A DNA stretch of 64,000 nt from Legionella longbeachae (GTDB lineage: Bacteria > Pseudomonadota > Gammaproteobacteria > Legionellales > Legionellaceae): the NCBI RefSeq assembly GCF_004283175.1, contig NZ_RXNW01000002.1:248001-312000 (forward strand), given 5' to 3'. Positions 46,948 through 55,092 of the stretch are shown here, in pieces; position 1 is the first letter of the stretch, and each line of letters opens with the position of its first letter. Below the pieces are notes generated by a model, which made no database searches, was not told the origin of the DNA, and saw only the letters and a list, made by a program, of their open reading frames with translations. Both the position numbers and the translations under genes were made by a program.

Positions 46948-47739
46948 TTAACTGCCCTGGGTTTCTGTTACTCCGTGTATGGTTAATGAAATCCCCTGAA
47001 ATTGGTTGTGTTTGAGCTCTACCTGAATACCAAACACTTTTTCAAATAATTGAGGATCGAGATCAGGTTGGATTGGGCTCTGATGGATAAGCTTACCTTG
47101 ATTAATAATTATCAAGTAATCTGCAAATTGAATGACTTGTGGGATGTCATGCAATACAACCACAATGGTTTTGCTCAAATCCTTTTTTAATTTTTGCAAC
47201 AGCAATAAAGTTTCGATTTGGTGCCGTATGTCTAAAAATGCCGTAGGTTCATCTAATAACAAAACATCACTATTTTGAGCAAGCGCCATAGCTATCCAAG
47301 CACGCTTTTGTTGTCCTCCGGATAATTGAGACAAACAATGATTCGTTTTATCTTCCAAGTTCACTTGTTTGATAGCCCAATGGATTTGTTCTTGGTCGGC
47401 CTTATTGAAACCAAACCATGCCTGATGGCTAAAACGCCCAAAACTGACTAACTCTTTAACAGTCATTGAACCCGGAGCCTCTGGATTTTGCATTAAAAAA
47501 GACATTTTTCGCGCCCATTGTTTGCGGTTATAAAAATGAATAGGTAGTTCATTAATGCATATTTTGCCGCTCCGTGGTTTCATCAAACCGGACAGTGTTT
47601 TCAAAAGTGTAGATTTTCCAGAACCATTGGGCCCAATAATTGCGGTCACTTGATTGGCAGGAATTGTCAGGCTTAAGTTTTTAATAATATGATGATGATC
47701 TAAAAAAACATTAAGATCTGTTGCATTAATTTCACCCAT
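46948..47739 (-). CDS. Iron-metallophore ABC transporter ATP-binding protein (FecE/FepC-like)
   Basis: The 263-aa protein has Walker A GPNGSGKST, Q-loop FLMQNPEAPG, ABC signature LSGGQQKRAWIAMALAQ, Walker B DVLLLDEPTAFLD and the switch His (VVLHDI). The wording matches the FecE/FepC/FhuC group that energises uptake of ferric or other metal chelates. It overlaps the preceding permease gene by 8 bp and couples with it. Confidence 0.93.
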   Translation of the reverse strand: MGEINATDLNVFLDHHHIIKNLSLTIPANQVTAIIGPNGSGKSTLLKTLSGLMKPRSGKICINELPIHFYNRKQWARKMSFLMQNPEAPGSMTVKELVSFGRFSHQAWFGFNKADQEQIHWAIKQVNLEDKTNHCLSQLSGGQQKRAWIAMALAQNSDVLLLDEPTAFLDIRHQIETLLLLQKLKKDLSKTIVVVLHDIPQVIQFADYLIIINQGKLIHQSPIQPDLDPQLFEKVFGIQVELKHNQFQGISLTIHGVTETQGS

Positions 47740-48703
47740 AATAGTTCCTGTGCATTGTTTTTAATAGATAGAGAAAAAAGGGTGTCCCTATAAAAATTAG
47801 GACTATTCCTATGGGAATTTCCAAAGGATAGAAAACGACACGACTGATTAAATCTGCTCCCAGGACTAAACAACAACCGATCAATATAGAACCATATAAG
47901 TTAGAACGGTGACTATGCCCAAAAAGAATTCGAGACATATTAGGGGCAATGAATCCGATGAAGCCTAAACTGCCGCAAGTGCTTATGGCACTTGCTGACA
48001 TGTACAACGCTAACCCAATAAAAAAAATTTGCCAAAATCTCAATGGCAATCCGATGGATCGGGAAATATCATCAGGAAGGATGATGACATCCAGGTAGGA
48101 GGCACAGAATAAACAGAGAGTGATACAAATAAGAACGGAGTAAGACATGAAACTGAGCTGTTGCCAATTGGCCTGGTACAAAGTCCCATTTAAAAAATGC
48201 AGCAGAGTGTGAATGTTTTCCTTAGATTCAATCACTAAAAATTGGCTTAACGCTTTAAATAAAATACTTAGGGCAATGCCAATAATAATTAAACGAGTGT
48301 TATCAATTTGGCCATTGTTTGTACTTAGGAGGGTGGTTAATCCAAAACCTAAGAGGGCTCCCACTAAGGCATAGCCTAATAAACCTTGCTGAGTATCAAA
48401 GACATGAGAAAAAAATAGAATGGCAAAAATTGCAGTAGCATTGACTCCTAAAATATCTGGAGATGCTACTGGATTTTTGTGTAGCGCTTGAAAAATACTG
48501 CCTGCTAAAGCAAATAATATCCCAGTGTAGATACTGGTGATTAGGCGTGGGATTCTTATGTCAAAGAGGATGAAATAATCACTTTTATCCAAGTGGTTCA
48601 TTTGCCATAATTCATGGAATGAGAATGTTGTTTTACCAAAGAGAAGCGTTGCAATTGATAAAGTAATGACTAGAGCAACTAATAGGGCGATTTTAAAAAG
48701 CAT
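47732..48703 (-). CDS. FecCD-family metallophore permease
   Basis: The 323-aa protein has about 9-10 membrane helices and FecCD family landmarks: IRIPRLITSIYTGILFALAG, NPVASPDILGVNATA and CGSLGFIGFIAPNMSRILFG. It pairs with the second permease, directly downstream of it in the operon, to form the inner-membrane channel. Its ATG follows the previous stop codon immediately. Confidence 0.93.
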   Translation of the reverse strand: MLFKIALLVALVITLSIATLLFGKTTFSFHELWQMNHLDKSDYFILFDIRIPRLITSIYTGILFALAGSIFQALHKNPVASPDILGVNATAIFAILFFSHVFDTQQGLLGYALVGALLGFGLTTLLSTNNGQIDNTRLIIIGIALSILFKALSQFLVIESKENIHTLLHFLNGTLYQANWQQLSFMSYSVLICITLCLFCASYLDVIILPDDISRSIGLPLRFWQIFFIGLALYMSASAISTCGSLGFIGFIAPNMSRILFGHSHRSNLYGSILIGCCLVLGADLISRVVFYPLEIPIGIVLIFIGTPFFLYLLKTMHRNYYG

Positions 48704-49678
48704 TTAGTGCAATCTCCTTGCACGTATGATTAATAAGGGTACCCCCAATATAGCGATAAATAAATTGAGTGGTGCCTCCCAATCTGGATAGAGGACGCGC
48801 ATACACAGATCACTGGCTAACAGCAATATACTCCCTACACACGCAGTGACTAAAGCAAAATGATATGGCTTATTCGTTGAAATAAATAGTTTACTGCAGT
48901 GCAGGGCTAGAAGTGGAAAAAACAATAACGGTCCAACAATTAAAACCGAGCCTGTGCTTAGGATCAAAATAATCCCTAAAAACAAACACAATATTTTATT
49001 TACGTGTACGCCTATATTTTTAGCAACATCCGTACCTAAAGATAAAAGATAACCTTGCTTCATAAAAACTATGGCTAACACACTTGTTAATAAAAGAACC
49101 GAACCAAAAGTTTCTAATAATGTCCAATTACTGTTCGCTAATGATCCATTCAAACTTACTAATAATGAGTCCGCATATTGGGGGGCAAGCATAAGTAATA
49201 ATTGACAGAGCGCATAACAGAACAAATTGATAGCTTGTCCTATGAGTATTAATTTCAACGGAGAAAATCCCAGTTTGAACGATATGAAAAAAGTCACTAA
49301 CCCTGCACCTGTTCCTGCAAGAATACCACTTATGAATAGACCCTTCATCATCATGGATTGCGTCAATACAACGCTGGAAACGACACCAACAAAAACACCT
49401 TGATTAATACCAAGTAAACTAGGGCAACCTAGTTCATTACCTGAAATGTAAAATAAGAGTACCCCTGTTAACGCCAGAGCAGCCCCGACGATTACAGCAC
49501 AAGCAGTACGAGGAAGGCGTATGTTTTCTAAAAGGATCGATTCGATACTCATATCTTTATGGTGTATGTAATTGATGACTTTGCTTATAGAAATGGGGAT
49601 AGTTCCAACGCTTAAAGAAAAGAATACCAAAGCTAGTAAAATCATACTCAAAATAGCATAAGTGATAAATAGCTTCAT
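48704..49678 (-). CDS. FecCD-family metallophore permease
   Basis: The 324-aa protein is a second FecCD permease with about 9-10 helices, IRLPRTACAVIVGAALALTG, LGCPSLLGINQGVFVG and the GSVLIVGPLLFFPLLALH block. Two different permease genes in tandem imply a heterodimeric channel, as in Fec, Fep and Vib systems. It starts 3 bp after the SbnA-like gene, so transport and synthesis genes share one operon. Confidence 0.92.
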   Translation of the reverse strand: MKLFITYAILSMILLALVFFSLSVGTIPISISKVINYIHHKDMSIESILLENIRLPRTACAVIVGAALALTGVLLFYISGNELGCPSLLGINQGVFVGVVSSVVLTQSMMMKGLFISGILAGTGAGLVTFFISFKLGFSPLKLILIGQAINLFCYALCQLLLMLAPQYADSLLVSLNGSLANSNWTLLETFGSVLLLTSVLAIVFMKQGYLLSLGTDVAKNIGVHVNKILCLFLGIILILSTGSVLIVGPLLFFPLLALHCSKLFISTNKPYHFALVTACVGSILLLASDLCMRVLYPDWEAPLNLFIAILGVPLLIIRARRLH

Positions 49679-49681
49679 ATT

Positions 49682-50683
49682 CTAATCATCTCGAAATGAA
49701 AAATACTGTAAATTGTTTGCTAATTGGTTCTGACTTAATACACAGATTTGTTGTTTTGCTAACCATTCCTTATCATAAATTTGATGGAGGTAGTTGACAC
49801 CACTGTCTGGGATGATGCATACGGCTTTATCCGCATAATCTTGTAATAAATAGCTCATTGCGGCAAAAAGGACTAAACCACCGGAGCCGCCCAGCAGCAT
49901 TCCAGCATGTTTTGCTATTAAATGACACATTGAAATTGCATCTTGATCGCTCACATGACACACATTATTAAAAACATCTAAATCGACATTCGCGCTTCTC
50001 CAGGACAACCCGACACCATTTAATAAATAAGGTTTAAAAGGTTTACCAAATATTGCTGAGCCGATAACGTCGCAAGCAATTACCTTAATCTCGGGTTTAT
50101 GATATTTAATGTACCGAGCAATGCCTGTCATATGTCCGCCGGTACTTACTGCTCCAAAAATGCTACTCATCCCAAGATCCAGTATTTCTTTAGCTGTTTG
50201 GGAATAATGAAAGTTTGGATTAGCCTGGTTGTCGTATTGATTGGGCCAATAAGCATGGTTATAGTGTTTTAGCAACTCCCGTACTTTTTGAATTCTTGTT
50301 TTTTGATATCCTCCTGCGTCGTCGGTTTCTGTCACAATTACCACTTCAGCCCCATAGGCTTCGCACCAATTTTTAAATGTTTGAGGGACTTTGGGATCAA
50401 CGACTAAGATGACTTTAAAGTTCATAACCGCACCAAGCATGGCCAATGATTTACCTAAATTACCCGAGGTAGACTCAATGACTGTCCCGCCAGGTTTTAA
50501 TTTACCTGATGACAAAGCATGTTGGATTAAACCTAACGCAGTCCTATCCTTAATGCTAAAAGTTGGGTTAAAAGATTCCAATTTTAACAAGAGTTGTTTT
50601 CTACTCGATAAAAGGGGGTGAGTGAGTTCTATGACCGGCGTGTTACCGATTAATTGATCTATTCGTTGTAATTTATTTCTCAT
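49682..50683 (-). CDS. SbnA-like PLP-dependent beta-replacing enzyme (cysteine synthase fold)
   Basis: The 333-aa protein is fold-type II PLP: the PLP lysine in NPTFSIKDRTA (Lys45), the phosphate/substrate loop ESTSGNLGKSLA (70-81), NQYDNQANPNFHY, and the Gly-rich VSTGGHMTG. SbnA in staphyloferrin B synthesis joins O-phosphoserine and glutamate to give N-(1-amino-1-carboxyl-2-ethyl)-glutamate. Position next to a predicted serine kinase and an ABC metallophore importer favours that role over plain cysteine synthesis. The amino-acid partner is not fixed by the sequence. Confidence 0.85.
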   Translation of the reverse strand: MRNKLQRIDQLIGNTPVIELTHPLLSSRKQLLLKLESFNPTFSIKDRTALGLIQHALSSGKLKPGGTVIESTSGNLGKSLAMLGAVMNFKVILVVDPKVPQTFKNWCEAYGAEVVIVTETDDAGGYQKTRIQKVRELLKHYNHAYWPNQYDNQANPNFHYSQTAKEILDLGMSSIFGAVSTGGHMTGIARYIKYHKPEIKVIACDVIGSAIFGKPFKPYLLNGVGLSWRSANVDLDVFNNVCHVSDQDAISMCHLIAKHAGMLLGGSGGLVLFAAMSYLLQDYADKAVCIIPDSGVNYLHQIYDKEWLAKQQICVLSQNQLANNLQYFSFRDD

Positions 50684-50692
50684 AATCTCTAT

Positions 50693-51118
50693 CTACTGTA
50701 GTAAAGTCAAAGGGACGTTAATTTGTGGAATACAATTAATGGTTATTTCATGTCGTGTTGATTTGCTATCGAACAATTTGCCGCTTTGTCCTGCTTTAAT
50801 GATTAATTGGTTATCTATTTCCGAATTGTCTTTATAGAAATAAACTTTAATGTAGGGATTTTTATAACTGGTCAAAATACAAGGAATGTATTTCAGACCT
50901 AATTTTTGTGCAATTTGATGACGATGATGACCATCCATAATAACTTTAGTGTTTTTATCAACCAATAATGGATGAGTCCAACACTGCATGGATGTAATTT
51001 GTTTCAACCAATAACTAAAATTATTTGGGCAAAATTTTTCATGGGGTTTGAGTACCTCTATGGGTAATAAACGCACAGTTAATAAATCGCCAATAAAATC
51101 GATGCGTTTACTGTTCAT
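50693..51118 (-). CDS. Minimal SerK/SbnI-like free serine kinase (ParB/Srx fold)
   Basis: The 141-aa protein has the ParB/sulfiredoxin-type motifs of SerK and SbnI: LLPIEVLKPHE (Glu27) and KVIMDGHHRHQIAQKLGL (Asp62, DGHHR 62-66). SbnI and archaeal SerK phosphorylate free L-serine to O-phosphoserine, the substrate of SbnA. It is much shorter than SbnI (about 250 aa) and keeps only the catalytic domain. A GGAG site precedes the start. It heads the minus-strand operon, 9 bp before the SbnA-like gene. It lacks the helix-turn-helix of DNA-partitioning ParB proteins. Confidence 0.75.
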   Translation of the reverse strand: MNSKRIDFIGDLLTVRLLPIEVLKPHEKFCPNNFSYWLKQITSMQCWTHPLLVDKNTKVIMDGHHRHQIAQKLGLKYIPCILTSYKNPYIKVYFYKDNSEIDNQLIIKAGQSGKLFDSKSTRHEITINCIPQINVPLTLLQ

Positions 51119-51229
51119 AAAATTTCTCCATTTCGGTTAAACCAGGAAAAGATGTTGAGTATTCTTCCAAGACTTAAAATGTTACGACACACTGCTTTCC
51201 CGAGTTATGGTTTGAAATGCCTTCATCAT

Positions 51230-51250
51230 AAATGATAATGATTATCATTT
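51230..51250. promoter_or_regulatory. Fur box (perfect 7-1-7 palindrome) in the divergent metallophore promoter
   Basis: AAATGATAAT, a central G, and ATTATCATTT form a perfect inverted repeat with 10-bp arms. The inner TGATAAT-N-ATTATCA is exactly the 7-1-7 Fur consensus. It lies 57 bp before the binding-protein gene at 51308 and 111 bp before the start at 51118, so one site can shut off both operons when iron is replete. Confidence 0.93.
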
Positions 51251-51307
51251 GCAATATTAATTTTGCTGATCTAGAATGCAATTTCTTTGAAATGACGAAT
51301 GTGAGAA

Positions 51308-52249
51308 ATGATGTTTCAAATAAAACAATATTGGCAATCAATCTGTCTTTCTTTCATTGTAATGCTATGCAATTTTGTTCATGCTAACACTCGAGCTGAA
51401 GTGACGCAGTCTGTAACTCCTAAGCGCATTGTCGTCTTGGAATTTAGTTTGCTGGATGATTTAAATCAGCTCGGTTTAAAACCAGTGGGTGTTGGGACTA
51501 GTGGATTTTTATATGAGGGTGCTGATCCTGATTATTTAGAATCGATTATAGCGAAAACTCCTAGTGTTGGTGCACGCGAAGCACCTAATCTTGAAGCTAT
51601 AGCCTCTTTAAAACCTGATTTAATCATTGGGGATATTGATTTTAATCAAGCCATTCACGAGCAATTGGAAAAAATCGCACCTACGATTTTGTTAAAAGGG
51701 ATTTTTGGTTTGCCGGAACAACAGATTGAAAATCTTAAAATCATCGCTGAGAAAACCAATACAATGCCTCATGTTCCTTCAATTGTAGCAAACTACCAAA
51801 AACAATTTTCAGTTGCACAAAAACTTGCTAAAAAGGGAGGGGACTCAAATGTACTTATCGGATTTCCTACAGCCAACAACAGTTTCAATGCCCTTGCTCA
51901 TAATTCAATTACCAGCCAGATTCTCGACGAATTTGGAAAACATAACATGATCACTGAAAATACTTCGAGTCAATTGTATGAACTCTCAGTGGAGGGCTTA
52001 CTCAGGAAAAATCCTGATCAAATCGTTATCCTGCTTACAGGCAATGATCGCAGTGCTTTTGTTAATTTCCAGAAAAATCCTTTATGGCAGCATCTTACTG
52101 CAGTTAAAAATCATAAAGTATATTTCGCGGATCGTAACATATGGGGAAAGTCACACGGACTTGAAGCCTTAACATTAATGTATCAAGAAGGAATTCAAAC
52201 GGGGTTTTTAGGCAATATTCCTACTAAAGAGAACATTGCCCATAAATAA
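51308..52249 (+). CDS. Periplasmic metallophore-binding protein (FecB/FepB-like)
   Basis: The 313-aa protein has a Sec signal peptide (residues about 1-27, ending VHA) and a class III periplasmic binding fold: RIVVLEFSLLDDLNQLGLKP, then PNLEAIASLKPDLIIGD and LTAVKNHKVYFADRNIWG. This is the pattern of FecB/FepB proteins that hand metal chelates to FecCD permeases. It starts the plus-strand operon opposite the importer genes, under the same Fur box. The start may be M1 or M2, as two ATGs are adjacent. No lipobox is present, so it is soluble. Confidence 0.9.
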   Translation: MMFQIKQYWQSICLSFIVMLCNFVHANTRAEVTQSVTPKRIVVLEFSLLDDLNQLGLKPVGVGTSGFLYEGADPDYLESIIAKTPSVGAREAPNLEAIASLKPDLIIGDIDFNQAIHEQLEKIAPTILLKGIFGLPEQQIENLKIIAEKTNTMPHVPSIVANYQKQFSVAQKLAKKGGDSNVLIGFPTANNSFNALAHNSITSQILDEFGKHNMITENTSSQLYELSVEGLLRKNPDQIVILLTGNDRSAFVNFQKNPLWQHLTAVKNHKVYFADRNIWGKSHGLEALTLMYQEGIQTGFLGNIPTKENIAHK

Positions 52250-52267
52250 TTGATATTGGAGATGCAC

Positions 52268-53320
52268 ATGAAAAAAATAGCAGTATTAGGTTGCGGTCAT
52301 GGTGGTCAAGCGCTGGCAGGGCACTTAAGTCTCATGGGGCATGAAGTATCTTTGTATGCCCATCCACAACATCCAGGCGCTTTTCATGCCATTTATCAGC
52401 AAAAAGGCATTTATTTAACGGGTGAAATTGATGGCTTTGCACCAATCCATGCGATGCATACTGACTTAAAACCCTGTATTGAACGTGCAGAAGTCATTCT
52501 TATGGCCTTACCTGCTTTTGCATGCGAGCAGTTGATGCCTGATTTATTACCCTATCTTAGTGCGGGTCAAATCATTGTAAATTTAGCAGGATATTTTTCT
52601 TCTATTTTTGCTCATCAATTGATACTCAATAGTCCTTACGAAAAAGAGATTAGGTTAGCTGAGCTTACATCTTTCCCTTACGCGTGTAGAGCAAATAATG
52701 AAGGTAGCGTACACATCGTCGCAACCAAGCAATTTGTGGGTGTTGCAAGCGTACCTAAAAATCAGATTCATGAAATAATCAATGAATTATCTGATGTAAT
52801 ACCGTGCCGGTTGCATGCCAAATCGAGTGTACTCGAAGTGGGTCTTTATAATACAAGCGGTATTGGTCATACCCCGGCAATTTTGTTTAATGCAGCGAGA
52901 ATTGGCAATCAAGATATGTTTTACTTTTATAATCAGGGGATTTCAGAAGAAACAGCCCAGGTATTGATGCGTTTGGATCAGGAGCGTTTGTTAATAGGCA
53001 GTAAATTGGGATATGTCATCCCTCCTCATTATGAGGTCTTAAATAGGTATTATGGACATCAATTTACATCCATTTATGATTATTTTAAAAATTCACCCAT
53101 TCATAATTCCCTTTCATTTTTTCCTGCGTCTACAAAAACCAGATATGTCCAGGAAGATGTGCCCTTTATATTAGTGCCTTGGTATACCTTAGGTGAAAGT
53201 TTAGGCGTTGATGTTCGTGGTATCAAAACGATTATTGATGCAATGTCACTCCTGCATAATACGGATTATCTGGCAATGGGTAGAAAATTTAATACTGGGA
53301 TCATCGCAGCTTATCAATAG
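52268..53320 (+). CDS. Opine dehydrogenase-family enzyme, metallophore locus
   Basis: The 350-aa protein has an N-terminal Rossmann motif KIAVLGCGHGGQALAGHL (G8-G13) and a C-terminal NAD/NADP octopine dehydrogenase domain with the family's conserved His in YNTSGIGHTPAILFN (His201); ELTSFPYACR is also typical. The family reductively joins an amino acid's amine and an alpha-keto acid, and CntM-type members finish staphylopine and pseudopaline. The frame opens at 52250 with TTG, but the ATG at 52268 has GGAG upstream. It follows the binding-protein gene by 18 bp. Here it replaces SbnB, which belongs to an unrelated family. Confidence 0.87.
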   Translation: MKKIAVLGCGHGGQALAGHLSLMGHEVSLYAHPQHPGAFHAIYQQKGIYLTGEIDGFAPIHAMHTDLKPCIERAEVILMALPAFACEQLMPDLLPYLSAGQIIVNLAGYFSSIFAHQLILNSPYEKEIRLAELTSFPYACRANNEGSVHIVATKQFVGVASVPKNQIHEIINELSDVIPCRLHAKSSVLEVGLYNTSGIGHTPAILFNAARIGNQDMFYFYNQGISEETAQVLMRLDQERLLIGSKLGYVIPPHYEVLNRYYGHQFTSIYDYFKNSPIHNSLSFFPASTKTRYVQEDVPFILVPWYTLGESLGVDVRGIKTIIDAMSLLHNTDYLAMGRKFNTGIIAAYQ

Positions 53321-53363
53321 TGACTATCCCATATACGTGGAACGCGTTTTTACGGGATAGTCA
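53321..53363. terminator. Hairpin between convergent genes after the opine dehydrogenase gene
   Basis: TGACTATCCC (53321-53330) and GGGATAGTCA (53354-53363) are exact reverse complements with a 23-nt loop, starting immediately after the stop codon. A bidirectional terminator is likely; a T-rich run follows 20 bp later. Confidence 0.65.
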
Positions 53364-53391
53364 TATACTCGATTAAGCCTTTTTTATACAT

Positions 53392-54555
53392 TTAGGGTTT
53401 AAAATCAAGTGCTATTTTTTGGTTGCTGATGTCAAATTTATCTAATACCTTTTTTACTGTCCCCAAAGGGAAAATTTGAGCATGGGCAAGTATCTCAGGA
53501 AAACTAACCGGTTTTCCTTCTAATACATCAGAAACAAACCCACTCGGGCCAAAAAATTTGACTCTCATGCTGTTTTCTTGTGCTTGTGCAAGTTCTTTCC
53601 GGAATAACTCCATACTAAATTCTGGTTTCTTTCCCGGGACCTCTATCTCCTCTTGTTTTTGGCGCAGTAATGTTACATGTTCAGTGGACGTCACTAAATT
53701 TTGAGTTATGCTAAAATAGCCATTCCTATCCGCACTAAATGCACTTCCGAATTGATTAGGAAGACTTTTTAAACCATCCCATAATAATCCTTCTATGATG
53801 GTTTCTTCTGGTAGATTTTCAATAAAACTATAAATTGCAAATTTATGATTTTCACTTACAGTGATAAGTCCGATAACCAATGGGGACGAGTGATAATCAT
53901 CCTCTTTCTGCATTGCCAGTAAAAATGTCCTTGATTCCAAATTATAATTTATTGATGGGAATGTATCTGTAATATTTCTGAACTTTCTGATTGTAATCTT
54001 AATACTGTCTTGCTCTTCATTATACGACAAGTTTTTAGCACTTGTGTAATAACCATCTGGAAAATCAACCTCAAAATTGACTGCTGTATTACGTCCATGA
54101 CAATGGGTTTTTGTAGCAACTCCTGTATTAAGGAAGTCAGGAGGAATATAAATATAGACTCTGCTGCGACCATTCCTGAGATCTCTTGCTATTTCATTAG
54201 GGTTCGATACGGAGTATCCTGCATCTTTATCCCTATTGGTTGAGTCTTTTGCGTTATTAAAAAACCGACTATACTCTTCCGGACGCAATTTTTCATTACT
54301 AGCTATGGATTGATCATATAATGCTTTTTTATCAGGATCGGACAGAACCATATAAGCTTCATTAACTTTTTTAAATGCCTCAGTCCATTTCTCTTTTTCT
54401 GTTTGATGCTTATCTGGATGGACTTCTCTTGATTTATTTTTATAGGCTTGTTTTAAATATTGGCTGTCATTTGCCTTAGCTTTGTCATCAATACCAAGAA
54501 TTTTATAATAATCTTTGTTTAAATATTCTTTAATCGTTTCTTCATTCGCAGCCAT
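53392..54555 (-). CDS. J-domain protein with unknown C-terminal region (candidate effector)
   Basis: Residues 14-82 are a J domain: DYYKILGIDD, YKNKSREVHPDKH with the HPD triad at 46-48, then NEAYMVLSDPDKKALYD. J proteins stimulate Hsp70 ATPase activity. The remaining 300 residues have no Gly/Phe linker, zinc-finger or DnaJ C-terminal beta domain; they are mixed alpha/beta with VYIYIPPDFLNTG and FSIT stretches. It is therefore not DnaJ or CbpA. It could direct cellular or host Hsp70 to a specific target; the second half gives no clue. Confidence 0.8.
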   Translation of the reverse strand: MAANEETIKEYLNKDYYKILGIDDKAKANDSQYLKQAYKNKSREVHPDKHQTEKEKWTEAFKKVNEAYMVLSDPDKKALYDQSIASNEKLRPEEYSRFFNNAKDSTNRDKDAGYSVSNPNEIARDLRNGRSRVYIYIPPDFLNTGVATKTHCHGRNTAVNFEVDFPDGYYTSAKNLSYNEEQDSIKITIRKFRNITDTFPSINYNLESRTFLLAMQKEDDYHSSPLVIGLITVSENHKFAIYSFIENLPEETIIEGLLWDGLKSLPNQFGSAFSADRNGYFSITQNLVTSTEHVTLLRQKQEEIEVPGKKPEFSMELFRKELAQAQENSMRVKFFGPSGFVSDVLEGKPVSFPEILAHAQIFPLGTVKKVLDKFDISNQKIALDFKP

Positions 54556-54674
54556 TTTTAAACTCCAATTTATTGATATATACCTTTATCTTATAATTGG
54601 ATAGTTAATAATTTATTAGCTTAACCTTACTATTTGAGCATAGGCCCAACATTAATTGCATGGACAAAAATTAC

Positions 54675-55079
54675 TTATTCGTGGGTTTCAGGTTTTTTTC
54701 GCAGTACTTTTAGTTGACCATGTTTGGATTTATTATCTAAAATCCTTTGTTGCGCGCGCCTTGTTCGTCTTTTCTTTTGGCGCTTTAATTTTTCTATTTT
54801 CTGTTGTTTTTGAGTTTTTTCAAGACTCAAAATCGCATTTAATTTTTCACAAAGACGAACTCTTGCAAAATATCGATTATCTTCACGGCTTCTCGATTCC
54901 TGGCACTTTATTTCCAAGCCAGATGGCTCATGTTTTAAATAAACAGTTGAGGCAGTTTTATGCAGCTTCTGCCCCCCTTTGCCACTGCCCAAAATAAATT
55001 TTTCAATGAGATCTGCTTCGTTGATGCTCAATTTCATCATCAATTCGGTTAACCTATCCCATTTATCTTTATTAATCAT
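54675..55079 (-). CDS. GGQ-domain release-factor-like protein
   Basis: The 134-aa protein has the peptidyl-tRNA hydrolysis motif in LGSGKGGQKLHKTAS (GGQ at 35-37) and SGLEIKCQESRSREDNR, followed by a strongly basic tail (KRQKKRRTRRAQQR). This is the RF-1 catalytic domain without codon-recognition domains, as in ArfB, mtRF-R (C12orf65) and bacterial peptide chain release factor-like proteins. These rescue stalled ribosomes by freeing the nascent peptide. The sequence around GGQ (GKGGQKLHK) is closer to the mtRF-R-like type than to ArfB (GAGGQNVNK). Confidence 0.82.
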   Translation of the reverse strand: MINKDKWDRLTELMMKLSINEADLIEKFILGSGKGGQKLHKTASTVYLKHEPSGLEIKCQESRSREDNRYFARVRLCEKLNAILSLEKTQKQQKIEKLKRQKKRRTRRAQQRILDNKSKHGQLKVLRKKPETHE

Positions 55080-55092
55080 AGTGATTAACTAT

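Noticed and set aside
49682-50683. Housekeeping cysteine synthase CysM/CysK
   Set aside because: The fold is the same, but the operon with a serine kinase-like gene, FecCDE importer and Fur box makes an SbnA-type role more likely; the alternative stays open.
50693-51118. Chromosome-partitioning ParB
   Set aside because: Only a ParB/Srx catalytic-type domain with DGHHR is present; there is no helix-turn-helix, no parA neighbour, and the context is metallophore synthesis.
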